Source: Struthio camelus (Eukaryota > Chordata > Aves > Struthioniformes > Struthionidae). Taken from it: a stretch of DNA of 64,000 bases. Positions 39,490 to 50,265 of this stretch are shown piece by piece (the stretch's first letter is position 1; every line of letters starts with the position of its first letter). The stretch is from positions 204,436,640 to 204,500,639 of the forward strand of contig NC_090942.1 of the NCBI RefSeq assembly GCF_040807025.1, in the 5' to 3' direction. The notes beneath the pieces were generated by a model that did no database searches, was not told the origin of the DNA, and was given only the letters and a program-made list of their open reading frames with translations. The position numbers were made by a program, and so were the translations under genes.

Positions 39490-39725
39490 ATAATCAATTT
39501 AACCTGCAGAGCAGTACATTAAGTTTGGGTACTAGGAAAGCTTTTCTAACTGCAAGGATGGCACTGGAACGAGTTATGAACTGAGGCTATAAAACTCTGT
39601 TGTTTGACATTTAAGAACGGCTTGGACAAACATCTTTTCTTTTGTGCAGGCATACTTGATCCTGTCTCAGGACAGATGAACTGACTACTCCAAGCCCCTG
39701 TCACACCTACGTTTTGACAATTCCT
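39490..39725 (+). mobile_element. ancient CR1-like LINE 3' end
   Basis: The segment reads like the sense 3' end of old sauropsid CR1 copies: a GCTTTTCTAACTGCAAGGATGG stretch split across a decayed frame, CTTGGACAAACATC near 39,623-39,636, and TACTTGATCCTGTCTCAGG near 39,651-39,669. No terminal octamer survives. It has the same orientation as the fragment at 37,395-38,030, so the younger CR1 at 38,038-39,312 may have split a single element. The assignment rests on pattern recall, not alignment. Confidence 0.5.
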
Positions 39726-42226
39726 TGAAGATTTGAAAAAGTAAAAAGTATCTGTGTTTTCTGGACAAAGTTGAGGCTTTTAAAATGTACAGCTCCTAGA
39801 TACTATATAAAAGAAATAGATAAGAGCAAATTCAAATTATCATACAAAACCCTGAGGGCAACTGAATTCTCTTTGCAAAATGAGGGAATAGGTTTTAATT
39901 TCCACATTTCTCTTCACTTCCTGGGTGCTGTTCAATAGATATGAAAAGGTCCAAATGTATTTTCTGTGGCCTGTTACAAAGACAGATTTGAAGTTCAGTT
40001 TTATATAAGTAAATTTAGTAAGGGAATTAGGAGAACATATTTTTCCCCCTGTGTTTTCAGTCCAACTAAGAGTAGAAATTACAAGAAATCTCATGAGAAA
40101 AGCTGTTTGATGGGGTTTCTGGGACAACACAGAGGTATTTAGGAGAAGATTTGCAGCTTTAAAAGATTTTTTCTTACTTGAACTCAGCCTAAATTATATT
40201 CTAATTTTTTCCTAATGTTGAAGTATAGACAGGAGAAATTATTTTCCACTGAGTATTTCATGTTATGATAGAAAAGGATGTAATGGTTTCCTTTTATTTT
40301 CCAGCATCTTATAGGATTGTAATATCACATCTAAACTGAGAAAATATCTCAGTTTCTGAAAGAGGAAATTGGTACAACTGCCAATTTTTAATCCACCAGT
40401 GCTAGCAGCCAACAAAAGCTTTCCATAAAAATTCTTTTCATGTTTACATTTATTGAATGGAGTATATCCAACCAGCAACATACCAGCTACTTCTCTAGAA
40501 ATTTGTAGGAAAGGAAATAAATTAAATTGTATTAGGACCAGGCTGGGTATGCAATCTGAAGAGCTTGGGTATCTGGAGACTAATTTTTCTCAAAACAGTT
40601 AATTTCACAAACATTTTTGAGATTCCATTTTGTATATGATTTGAGAGAGTGAGTTAGAGTGCCTCAGAGCTTAGAGAGGCATTACTTTTGACACACTACA
40701 GAATGAATAGTGTACCCATTGGAATATAAAATTATTCTCTGTTTGGAAGCATACTTGGCCCATGATTCATAAAAATACCAATGTGTTACTACATGTTATG
40801 TGAATTTTGAAAATTACCTTTATACTGCCCCTACCACGTAAGGGCTGTTTCTTGTCTTTAAGGTACACATAAGAATTACAGGGTTTTGAAACAATAATTG
40901 TATTAGTCTTGACAGTAGCTTTAGCAAGGTGCAATGGCAAAGGTCAGACTCTCTTGGCCTTTATAAAGATTTCTGACTGAGGTAGTGCTGGGGTGGTTAT
41001 TTTCCAATTCAAGAGACCATAGGATGCTCTCAGGTCAAAAATTCCTCTCTGACTGATGGATACATTATGCGTATAAGCAAATCATGGCCTTACAGGGTTT
41101 TCCGGCTAAAGCTAGGTCTACACAACCTTAGATAATAATCGTGACTCTATTTTGTACAGGAAAAGTCTCCAAATCACATTTTTGTGAAATACAAAATCTA
41201 CTGCAATTTATAATTGCTTCCTGCAGTATTGCCAATAATCTCTTAATAAAATAGGCCAAATCCTGAAATCTTCCCTCTGTCTGTATTCATCCCCTAGGAG
41301 AACCTACTTCAATGAAATTAGGGTCTTTTTTCTACAACAGGGCTTGGAACTTTAGCCGAAATCATACATTCATGAAATACAGTGCATCCCTTCATGCAAA
41401 GAGCTCATGGATGAAAGCAGTCCTATATTTCAGATAAATTACGAATTTAGAGTTTTGGCTGTTTGAATAAACAAAATGGAAAGATTATAATAAAATACTT
41501 GGAAAAAACAATGGAAGAGGAATAAGTGAAGGTACTAGTTTTGTAAGCCCTGGGCTTTTCCTGCCACATGCAAAGAATTGATGGAGTGTAAGACTTTAGC
41601 AAACAAATCCAGGTAGCTCATGATTTGACATGTGGATTAGGAGAAACATGAGGCTAGATGCAGAAATTTACAACATTGGGTACAGATAGCAACAGTCTCA
41701 GATAAAGCAATGAAATGTCGAAAACTTGGTGCTTCTGAAGTTCTGGAATCAAGTTAGCCTGGGGATTAGTTTGCATTGCCAGAGGACTTTGGCCCAGTGG
41801 CTAGTGATTGTTCAAGTCAGATGGAATTTTTAGCAGTGTTTTCAGTAAGGAGACACCAACTTTTATTCAGCAGAAACTTGCAGAATGCATGAAAGGCAAA
41901 CAGCGGGTACTATGCACTACAGATCGTACAAGAGATGCTGATGGGTTTTAATCTACTTCAAGTAACTATTCACATTTCCGTAACGTATAACCAGAGTCTA
42001 GTTATCTGACTTTGCTCTTGGCATCCTGATGCACATACCAGTCACTGTGAATGTCAAAACAGAGCCTATATCTTCCTTTTACAAGCTATGATCCTCCAGC
42101 CAAGGAGACGAGGGGGAACTGGCATTGCCTGGCAGAGGGAGAAAGCCTATGATACAAAGCTGAGCAGCTCTGGCTCTGTGCTAGGGATAGCAATGGCACA
42201 CGCCAGATTGCTACGAGACTACTTAC

Positions 42227-42326
42227 CTTTCTTGAGAGGATCTCAAAGAGATCTGGCAAAGATTGATGTTCCTGTTCCTGTTCCTGTGCAGGGTACATGC
42301 TGGTGGGGCCAGTCTGCAGAGCAACG
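42227..42326 (-). other. candidate internal exon, 100 bp
   Basis: On the minus strand this 100-bp segment is preceded by a pyrimidine-rich tract ending CTTCTTCTGCACAG and followed by AAAG|GTAAGTAG, so both splice-site matches are good. One frame is open throughout and continues beyond both edges as a 113-codon frame. It contains a Gln/Glu repeat (QEQEQE) followed by SLPDLFEILSRK, and an in-frame Met. I do not recognise the protein. An exon of an uncharacterised gene or lncRNA is possible. A chance arrangement is also quite possible in 64 kb. Confidence 0.3.
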
Positions 42327-45300
42327 CTGTGCAGAAGAAGGAAATAGTGAGCAGGTGGTCTGAAAGCGTGTCCCTCAGCTGTTCCACCTTCTCTAGGAGG
42401 CTTCAGGGATTGGATCTGAGAAAACACTGCTTAATTATCTCATCAGACTCCCTGAAGCTGGAAGTAATTGGGGTTTTAATTCACTTTTCATAGTATGCTT
42501 TGTTTTTATGAATCTTGTGTGGAACACTCACTATGTAAATAAATTATATTTGCACTCCTTTTCCTCTTTTCTCCACACTGGACTCATTTAATACTCACTT
42601 GACTTGTATCTTAGAAGCAAATAATCACAGACCGGAAAGACCAGAGCTCTTTAGTTTAAACAAATCCCTTATTCTGGAGCTGAAAATTTAGTTTAGTCTC
42701 AGCAAAATAATAAGCATTAGCAGTCTTTGGAGGCATTTTTATTAATATATTAAAAAGCTTATTAAATCATTACTGCCTGGCTGCCTTAGTGTCTAAAGGC
42801 TGCCTAAAGATATAAGGTTAATTCAATATAGCGGTCAGGTATCCGCAGCTGGGCTTAAGTGAAATTTGACGCACATCTCCAGGGAGCAGTGAAATACTGG
42901 GCAGAGATATCTCAGCTAATGATGACTGAGATAGTGCAGATACTGAGAGCAAGACAACTACCTAAGCATGGCCATATTATTGCATGACGGGGCTCTCTAA
43001 AGTAGGGGATTGCTGGCAGTATGTTTGCAAGGCAACCTCTTGAGGCTGAAGTACGTTGACCGAAATGTCTTACTGTCAGGGTAATTCTGCCGTAGCTCTA
43101 AGTCACTACCCCTCTGGGATTTAGTTGAGCATCCAAAGTTTACTGCTGCATAAGGTCTACCTATCCTTCTGCTGACATTTCCAACTGCTTTTATGGAAAT
43201 GGCACCTACTGTCCGTGTCCACCACTCTGACATGACAGTTCACACATTAACCCACCCACCTCCATGTGAGCAGACGAGCAGAGGACTGCAGTGGCCGAAG
43301 TGCAGACACAGGCCGTGTCCCCAGTCCTTGCTGCAGGAGCAGTAATTGCCTTCAGCCTGACTGGAGTCATGGCCAGGAAGCAAAAGGTTGCACCATAGTA
43401 CATAGACTCCTTGGGGCCCTGAGAGTTGCCCTAAAGGGCCCATCTCTTAAGACAGATATCCCACACTCTTTTTTGAATTTGCTGGTAGCCTTTATTCAGC
43501 CTAGTGTTAATCCAGTTTTATGTGATTTATGTCCATCCAGCCCTTTGCTAGCTGTGAATCAAGAGAACACAAAGAACCAAGGGATAAAAATATGGGAAAA
43601 TTTTTCTTCTACCAAGGCTTTATGGATTTTCCTCCAATAGCGTTAAGCTTTTATTTGAGGAAAGGCAGATAAATCCTGGTGACAAACAAGGCAGGTAGAT
43701 TTAACGTGCACTGAAGCACTTTTGAGGAGTTACTTCTAGAGGGGGCTAGAGTACTCTGCAAAAGGTAGGGATGTTATGTAGCTGATTAGGTAGGAAAAGA
43801 AGAATCATCTGTAGGGATGTGAGTCAGTCCTGCAATAAAGACTGAATTGTAACTTTGGGTTGTGACCTAAATGTGATGGGACGAAAGTGCTCTATTCCAT
43901 CCAGATGTGTTACATGTATATCTCCTGCAAATCCTACCATTTCACAACGCAGTACAGAATATTTAACAGGTACAAAACATGTCTACTCCCCTCCATGCAC
44001 AGCTTAAACATGCGGGATAGTATTTTCAAAGACTTCAGCAATAGCTAAGGGGTATATTCAGGAAAGAGCGCTGGTGTTACACTGTGGGGCACTACCATGC
44101 CCAGCTTTCAGGCGCCTGGATCTAGCAGGATCCTCAGCCCTGTATGCTGTGGCTGGGCTCCCAATGTAATGCAATGGAAGGGTTAGTACCTGGGAATGGG
44201 GCCACAGAGCCAATCCAGACAGTCAGGATGAGAAAATGGCAGAAAGAGGGATTTAGGGCCTTTTGATTGTCTTATCCTGGTCTTTGATGGGTCCCTAGAC
44301 TACAGGGCTGCTTGATTTTGTCCGAGAGTAGGTGGAATTAAGGCAGGTCTTGTAAAGACATCTAGCCTCCATGTACAAACCATCCAGGAGAGACTGCGTC
44401 AGGCTTTAGTTAGGAGATGTCTCGGTGATGTCCTTTTTCTGCCTCATCTGGAGCTAGTTCTTGAACAAATGACTCCAATATTTAAAAAAAAAGTATTGTA
44501 GTCTCTGGGCTACAATACCTACAAAGCTACCAGTCTGTAAGGAGATGCCAGTCGATATTGTGTCAGACTATTAAATACCCATTGATGATAGACAGCATGG
44601 TATTTGGAGTAGTCACCTGCAAAGTCAGAGATCCAGCTTTCCAGCCCTGATTCAACAAGTGTTGAAGTATTTTATACACAAAGTGGAAGAGTTTCAAAAG
44701 TAGAAAGACAGATAAAACCATTGCAGAATGTCTTAGACTTCACTGCAGAAAATGGTAAACAGTTAAGTCAAAACCTCTACTTTGAAAGCAGCACTAGGAT
44801 ATGATTTGCACTTGAGCAGCCTAGGCTAATGCTGCATCCAGCCCCCTCTAACTCCTTATTATCCTACTTCTTATCCTTACTAATCAAAACATCAGTTGCT
44901 CATGCAACTGCTTTCACTGTTATTGCTGAGCAACACCAGAGGGCAAAGCCAGCAGTAGATTATTTGTTTACCTTTTCCCTATGTAAAACACTAAGGTTTC
45001 TTCTACATGATACATGCAGGCTGGAGGGCTGGAGAGACAAAACAGGATATTGCTCTCTTGCTCTGAATTGGTTACGTGTCCAGATTTCCTCTGAGCTCTC
45101 ATCTGTTGCCTCTCAAATAATCTATACTGTGGATGGGCCTCAAACATTTCTTTCTTTAGTGGTTGTGGGGAGTGCCAAAAGAAGAATCGTGTAATAGGAG
45201 TGCTCTCCATTCTTACATAGCTACCTTGCTTCAATGCAAAGAAAAAATGATTAAAATGCTCCCTTAACTATGAACTCTTTACTTGTTCTTATGATTATAA

Positions 45301-45569
45301 TCCTTATATAATCATGTACCAAGAGGTACGTTAAAAGGAAACTAGGCTTGCAAGGTTAAACACTTGGAAGTTAGGAAACACCAGAATAAAAGTTATTAGA
45401 GTGATCTTCATTCCATCTTCTTTGCCCATACATTATGGTGTAGGATTTAATTCATTTAATAAGAAGAACTCCTGCCTCATTTCCTATATTTTTACAAAAA
45501 CAGCAAGAACAGAAATTCCATCCTGTGGCACAGGGTCTTGTGCAGTTTATCAGCTGAGTTAGGCCATTT

Positions 45570-46080
45570 GTGTTAGAAGTAGAAATCTGCTGTTCAACTT
45601 CACCTAAAGGAAGAAGGCGGTCACCGCATGAGTCTGGGCAATGGAATGAGAGGAGACACAGATTTTACCTGTGGGTCTTACAGCCGGCACCACGGCTGTA
45701 TCCCAGGATCCCCCAAGCCCTCCCCAGCCTGTCCCTGGCCAAATTCAGCTCCAACAGCTCCAGCTCCACATCAGGACCTCTTTTCCTCGGGCTGGCTTTC
45801 TCTCACCTACGTCCTGTTGTCCTTACTACCCCTTCTTCTCCCAGCCTTGCTCCCTGCTGCCCTCCCTGGCTCTACCCCTCACTCTGCAGCACTCAGTCTA
45901 GTGTGGCTCCTCGTGTGCCCCCTTGCATTGGCACTAGCTGGGCACCATTGCTGGCAGAGGAAAAAGCTGCCTCCGTCCCACTTCTGGTACTCATCCCTGT
46001 GGTGGATGCAGGAGTAATCACAGAGAAAGTCCTGCTGGAGCATGCTTACGACAAATGTGGAGCTTTTTGGAGAATTTAGC
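45570..46080 (+). other. GC-rich patch with overlapping long frames
   Basis: Two plus frames overlap here, of 169 codons (45570-46079) and 129 codons (45628-46017). Both are rich in Pro, Ser and Leu, the second with a Leu-rich stretch near residues 55-105 that would look membrane-like. Two long frames over the same bases indicate a shortage of stop codons from base composition rather than two genes. No family, signal peptide or splice structure is convincing. It may be an old exon, an LTR fragment, or neither. Confidence 0.2.
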
Positions 46081-47765
46081 TGCTAAGTTCTGCCAAAGTG
46101 AACAGTAGTTTTCAGAGGGTCAAAACTGCATTAGCACTGGGAATTTCTGTAGTATCAGTACAAGGTGGCTGAGACCAGTCTGCTCCAGCACAGGAGACTG
46201 CTAACGCACCAGAATGAAGCATTTTAATATGCGAAAAACAAATTCTCTGCCTCTTTTTAAACAAATTGTTTCTAAATTGTTTTTGTTAAAAATTTCCAAA
46301 GAAAAGCAACCCAAGAGAGATACCAAGGACTCAAAGTTTCAAGATAGGTGAAAAAAGTTTGAAAAAGTTTTAAGCAACTGAAAAATAAGGCCTTATGATG
46401 GCAAGTCTGAGGATATCTTTAATGGTATGTCCTGCCACCTGTGCTGCCTGTCATAACAAGAGCCTGTTTCATCCCTTCTGCATTTCTGACAAGTTGTGTA
46501 CGGACCATTTCTGCAGTCAGGGTGAAATGCAACCACCTCCAAGATGGCCTTGCAGCCCTGGGCAGAGCAGTACTTCATATCAGGAAATGAAGAAAGATAA
46601 ATTCAGCAAATCTATCTTTAGAGTAAATATTAGGTAGGCAGAAGTTAAATGTTCAATTGGGATGCGGTTAAGATTCCAGCCCTCTAAGTAAAACAAGTAC
46701 AATCAACTTAAAATGACAAAAGAAACTTTTTACTTCTCTTATTTTGTCCAAAAATATTAAAAAGTATCAGAGATAATAACTCAAACTTGTAAAATTCTCC
46801 TTTACAAAGAAAAGAAAATCTCATAACAGCTGTAGCTGAGACAATACTTTTGACTTATCACATTTCTGAGATAATTAAACTAAATATTCAGACTGCATAT
46901 ATGCCTCTAGGCAAATACTTAATCATCTACTTTTTTGTTTTTGTTGTAAGGGTAGTTATTTATGGTAATTTGCCAGTGATGAGTGGAAAGCAATACTGCT
47001 AATCTTTGTCTTGCTTTACTGTTCTGCTGGGCACGCTGGAATGCAGATAACACACTCTAGTATATTAATGGTGTGAAGGGATTTATGGTTACTGTTCTCA
47101 CTGATGCTAATGGAGATAATGTACATTCATAAATCCCCCACGCTTGCAAATGACAGCATGTTCACTAACAGCAGACCTGACTAGCAAATATTGAGAAATA
47201 TGCAATTATTCTCCTAATTTAGTACAGGCTCATTCCCTAGAGAACCTATGTGAGCTGAAGATGCTTTGGTAAATATAACCAAATTATGGAATATGGCAAA
47301 AGGTTTCTGTATCCCATTCAAATTCCACAACAGGAGGCTAAAATCCTAACCTGACATCCCATCACAAAGGTATTCTTTGTGATCTAGGCAATGGAGGAAC
47401 AGTGAGGACAATCAGATCTCCATGGCAGCAGTGCCACCAACTGCTATTAGGTTACTCCCAGCTGATAGTGGAGTGTGAGCAGATCCTTGCTGTGCGCTTA
47501 GCTGTATGTTAGCTCTCACATACCTCTCCTACCCCACCAAAGATGCTCACAGAGGGTAAGGACTGCATGCTAATCCAAATTGTGGCTCAGGTCAGCTGAC
47601 ATTGCAGTTCCAACCTAAACAAGAGTAAAAAAGGGATGAAGCTACACTGGACATTCCCAGATGGAAGCACAGTACTGATGCCCTACAGTTTAGGCCCTGA
47701 TGCCCCGGGCTGAAAGGAGCTCTAGTAGCATCAGAGCCACTGCACACGAGCGGTGTAGTTAATTT

Positions 47766-48250
47766 CACAGGACCACAGACATGCTGGTGGGCAGGGACAT
47801 CTGGAGGTCTCTAGTCCAGTCTCCTTAGAGTGGTACTGTCAACAACAGAAGAGCAAGTCAACAGTGGCCTTGTCCAGTCAAGTCTTGAAAACCTCCAAAG
47901 ACGAGGATTCCCAGCCTCTGGTTAAGTGGTTCCAGTACTGCACTACCCTCCAGAGGAAGGATTTTTCCTAACATCCAACCTGGACTTCCAAAGCTGTGAT
48001 CTGTGGCCTGTCTGCCACTACCAAGAAGAATTTGACTCCATCCTCTTTGCAATCGCCTCTTCAAGCAGTTGTAGGCTAAGATTCGTTAGATCCTTCCCCT
48101 TAGCCTTCTCTCTACCAGACAAAGCAAGCCCAAAGTCTTCAGCTTCTCTTTGCAGGCTATGAGCTCTAGGCCCCTGTCCATCTTAGTAGCCCTTAACAGG
48201 ACACTCTCCAGTTTTGCAATATCCTTCTTTAACTAGGGGCCCAAAATTTG
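47766..48250 (-). mobile_element. CR1 LINE, ancient 5'-truncated copy
   Basis: Minus-strand CR1 whose plus strand reads through the typical antisense landmarks in diverged form: GGGACATCTGGAGGTCTCTAG near 47,793-47,813, a TTGTCCAGTCAAGTCTTGAAAACCTCC-like stretch near 47,870-47,897, and TAGTAGCCCTTAACAGGACACTCTCC near 48,184-48,210. It therefore covers the 3' UTR and the last part of ORF2. The terminal octamers are lost and no frame survives, so it belongs to an older lineage than its neighbours. Confidence 0.8.
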
Positions 48251-48744
48251 TCATAATGCAGCAATCTAATACATTCTTTTTACTGCATCAGATTTACTGA
48301 CACACTGGAATTTGGTATGACTGTCAGTGCAATATGACATCTGATTTTTATTGTGTATGTGATGTGAAATCATTTTATGCATGTATGTATCGATTGTGCA
48401 TGGTGGCACACCCTGCTTAAGGCCTTCTAGGTTAAGATGGTCCTGGAGCACAGTCGCAGCAGATATTGGGGCCTCTAGGACACCTTGGGAGATGGGAGTG
48501 GAGCTCAGTTAGACAAAACCCAGACAAACCTGGATTATAACTGGCATACACAAGATGACCAGACTACTGTGAAACTCACTGATTAGCAAGAATTTGAAGC
48601 TTGCCTTCTCTTCAAGAAAATAACCAGATCAGCAAACATCTTTGACTCGAGCACTGAACAATCTTTTTACCAACCTTTGTTAAAGTCTGTAAGTTTTGTA
48701 CAAGCAAGCCTAATTAGCTTCTTAAATATGGAGTTTTGTATGCT
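48251..48744. other. non-coding stretch between CR1 copies
   Basis: About 500 bases of unassigned AT-rich sequence separating an ancient CR1 from the nested complex. No gene or known repeat is visible. Confidence 0.55.
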
Positions 48745-49033
48745 AATCACAGAATGGTTTAGGTTGGAAGGGACATCTGGATGTCATCTAGTCCAACCGC
48801 CCTGATCAAGCAGGGTCAGCTAGAGAGTGCTGCCCAGGATCCCGTCCAGATAGCTTTTGAATATCTCCAGGGAAGGAGACTCCACAGCCTCTCTGGGCAA
48901 CCTGTGCTAGTGCTCAGTTACCCTCACAGGAAAACAATTTTTCCTCATATTCAGCTGGAACTTCCTGTGTTTCAGCTTATGCCCATTGCCTCTTGTCCTG
49001 TTGTTGGGCACCACTGAGAAGAGTGGGGACATC
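48745..49033 (-). mobile_element. older CR1, 3' part of a split copy
   Basis: Minus-strand CR1 3' end, with a single CACAGAAT near 48748-48755, the conserved 3' UTR, and ORF2 C-terminal codons up to the segment matching LFSVVPS. It stops near 49,021-49,033. The expected next part of the same element, beginning with CTCTTGACACC, resumes near 50,266 beyond the inserted tRNA-CR1 unit. By eye it is distinctly diverged from the 38-kb and 49-kb copies and so belongs to another, older subfamily. Its exact end is blurred by a short GGGGACATC stretch. Confidence 0.85.
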
Positions 49034-49037
49034 AGCA

Positions 49038-49110
49038 GTTTCCGTAGTGTAGTGGTTATCACGTTCGCCTAACACGCGAAAGGTCCTCGGTTCGAAACCG
49101 GGCGGAAACA
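49038..49110 (+). tRNA. tRNA-Val (anticodon AAC)
   Basis: A 73-nt cloverleaf. The acceptor GTTTCCG (49038-49044) pairs fully with CGGAAAC (49103-49109), with discriminator A at 49110. The anticodon stem TTCGC/GCGAA encloses loop CTAACAC, with anticodon AAC at 49071-49073. The T loop is TTCGAAA. All stems pair except one T-G wobble in the T stem (49087 with 49101). The A box (49045-49055) and B box (GGTTCGAAACC, 49089-49099) are intact, so internal RNA polymerase III promotion is plausible. A four-T run at 49129-49132 could terminate it, although it lies in CR1 sequence. CCA is not encoded, as is normal for vertebrates. Within about five bases of its 3' end a truncated CR1 begins, so this gene may have arrived by retrotransposition. 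Confidence 0.95.
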
Positions 49111-49114
49111 TGAG

Positions 49115-50265
49115 CTTTCCAGCAAGGCTTTTGGTCCTGTCTCCCATCACATCCTCATAGATAAACTCAGGAAGTGTGGGTTGGATGAGTGGACAGGGAG
49201 GTGGATTGAGAACTGGCTGGATGGCAGAGTTCAGAGGGTTGGGGTCAGTGGCACAGAGTTTAGCTGGAGGCTGGTAGCTAGGTGGTGTCCCCCAGAGAGG
49301 GGGGGGTCAGTCCTGGGTCCAGTCTTGTTCAATATATTCATCAATGACCTGGAGGAAGGGACAGCGTGCACCCTCAGCAAGTGTGCTGATGATAACAAAC
49401 TGGGAGGAGTGGCTGACCCACCAGAAGGCTGTGCTGCCATTCAGAGGGAGCTGGAGAAGCTGGAGAGCTGGGCGGAGAGGAACCTCATGAAGTTCAACCA
49501 AGGCAAGTGCAGGGTCCTGCACCTCGGGAGGAATAACCCCATGCAGCAGTACAGGCTGGGGGTTGACCTGCTGGAAAGCAGCTCTGCAGGGAAGGACCTG
49601 GGAGTGCTGGTGGACAACAGGTTGACCATGAACCAGCAATGCGCCCTTGTGGCCGAGAAGGTCAATGGTCTCCTGGGCTACATTAGGCAGAGTGTTGCCA
49701 GCAGGTGGAAGGAGGTGATCCTGCCCCTCTACTCAGCCCTGGGGAGGCCACATCTGGAGTACTGTGTCCAGTGCTGGGCTCCCCAGGACAAGAGAGACAT
49801 GGAGCTCCTGGGGAGAGTCCAGCGGAGGGCTACAAAGATGAAGGGACTGGAGCCTCTCTCCTCTGAAGAAAGGCTGAAAGAGCTGGGCCTGTTCATCCTG
49901 GAGAAGAGAAAACTGAGAGGGGATCTCATCAATGTGTACAAGTATCTGAAGGGAGGGTGTCGAGAGGATGGGGCCAGCCTCTTCTCCGTGGTGCCCAGTG
50001 ACAGGACAAGAGGCAACAGGCACAAATGGCAACACAGGAAGTTCCGTCTGAACAGGAGGAGAAACTTCTTTCCTGTGAGGGTGACAGAGCATTGGAACAG
50101 GTTGTCCAGAGAGGTAGTGGAGTCTCCTTCGCTGGAGATATTCAAAACCTGCCTGGACGCGATCCTGGGCAATGTGCTCTAGATGGCCCGGCTTGAGTAA
50201 GGGGATTGGACTAGACAATCTCCAGAGGTCCCTTCCAACCTCAACCATTCTGTGATTCTGTGATT
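49115..50265 (+). mobile_element. CR1 LINE, 5'-truncated, joined to tRNA-Val
   Basis: Plus-strand CR1 beginning at the [11 protein letters not shown] segment (CAGCAAGGCTTTTGG near 49,121) and running to two ATTCTGTG octamers at 50247-50262. Beyond them an older minus-strand CR1 resumes. It shares with the 38-kb copy the same motif-B lesion and [14 protein letters not shown]. It differs by a 3-bp deletion (KMKGLEPL in place of KMMKGLEPL) that it shares with its inverted neighbour at 50.3-50.7 kb. The 5' end lies about four bases from the tRNA 3' end, with TGAGCTTT as the possible junction. Proposed origin: a tRNA-CR1 chimeric cDNA. Confidence 0.93.
49181..50182 (+). pseudogene. CR1 ORF2 remnant (RT motif B to C-terminus), 333 codons
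   Basis: Open frame covering the last third of ORF2 down to the normal stop after DAILGNVL. The frame starts internally at [16 protein letters not shown]; the endonuclease and motif A are absent. Motif B reads [14 protein letters not shown] instead of [11 protein letters not shown], so reverse transcription would be lost even in a full-length protein. Motif C (CADDNKL) keeps its two aspartates. The long intact frame reflects recent insertion rather than selection, since no promoter or start is associated with it. Confidence 0.85.

Larger units (their letters stand above)
39726..47765. other. non-coding stretch, no gene recognised
   Basis: Eight kilobases of mainly AT-rich DNA. It contains the exon candidate at 42227-42326 (minus) and a GC-rich patch with overlapping long frames at 45,570-46,080, both entered separately. 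The other frames (for example 43266-43640 and 44829-45194) show no domain or splice context that I can defend. Confidence 0.55.

Noticed and set aside
46393-46578. Cys-rich 61-codon minus frame resembling a small zinc-binding protein
   Set aside because: Cysteine spacing fits no known finger, and a plus-strand frame overlaps it; short and unsupported.
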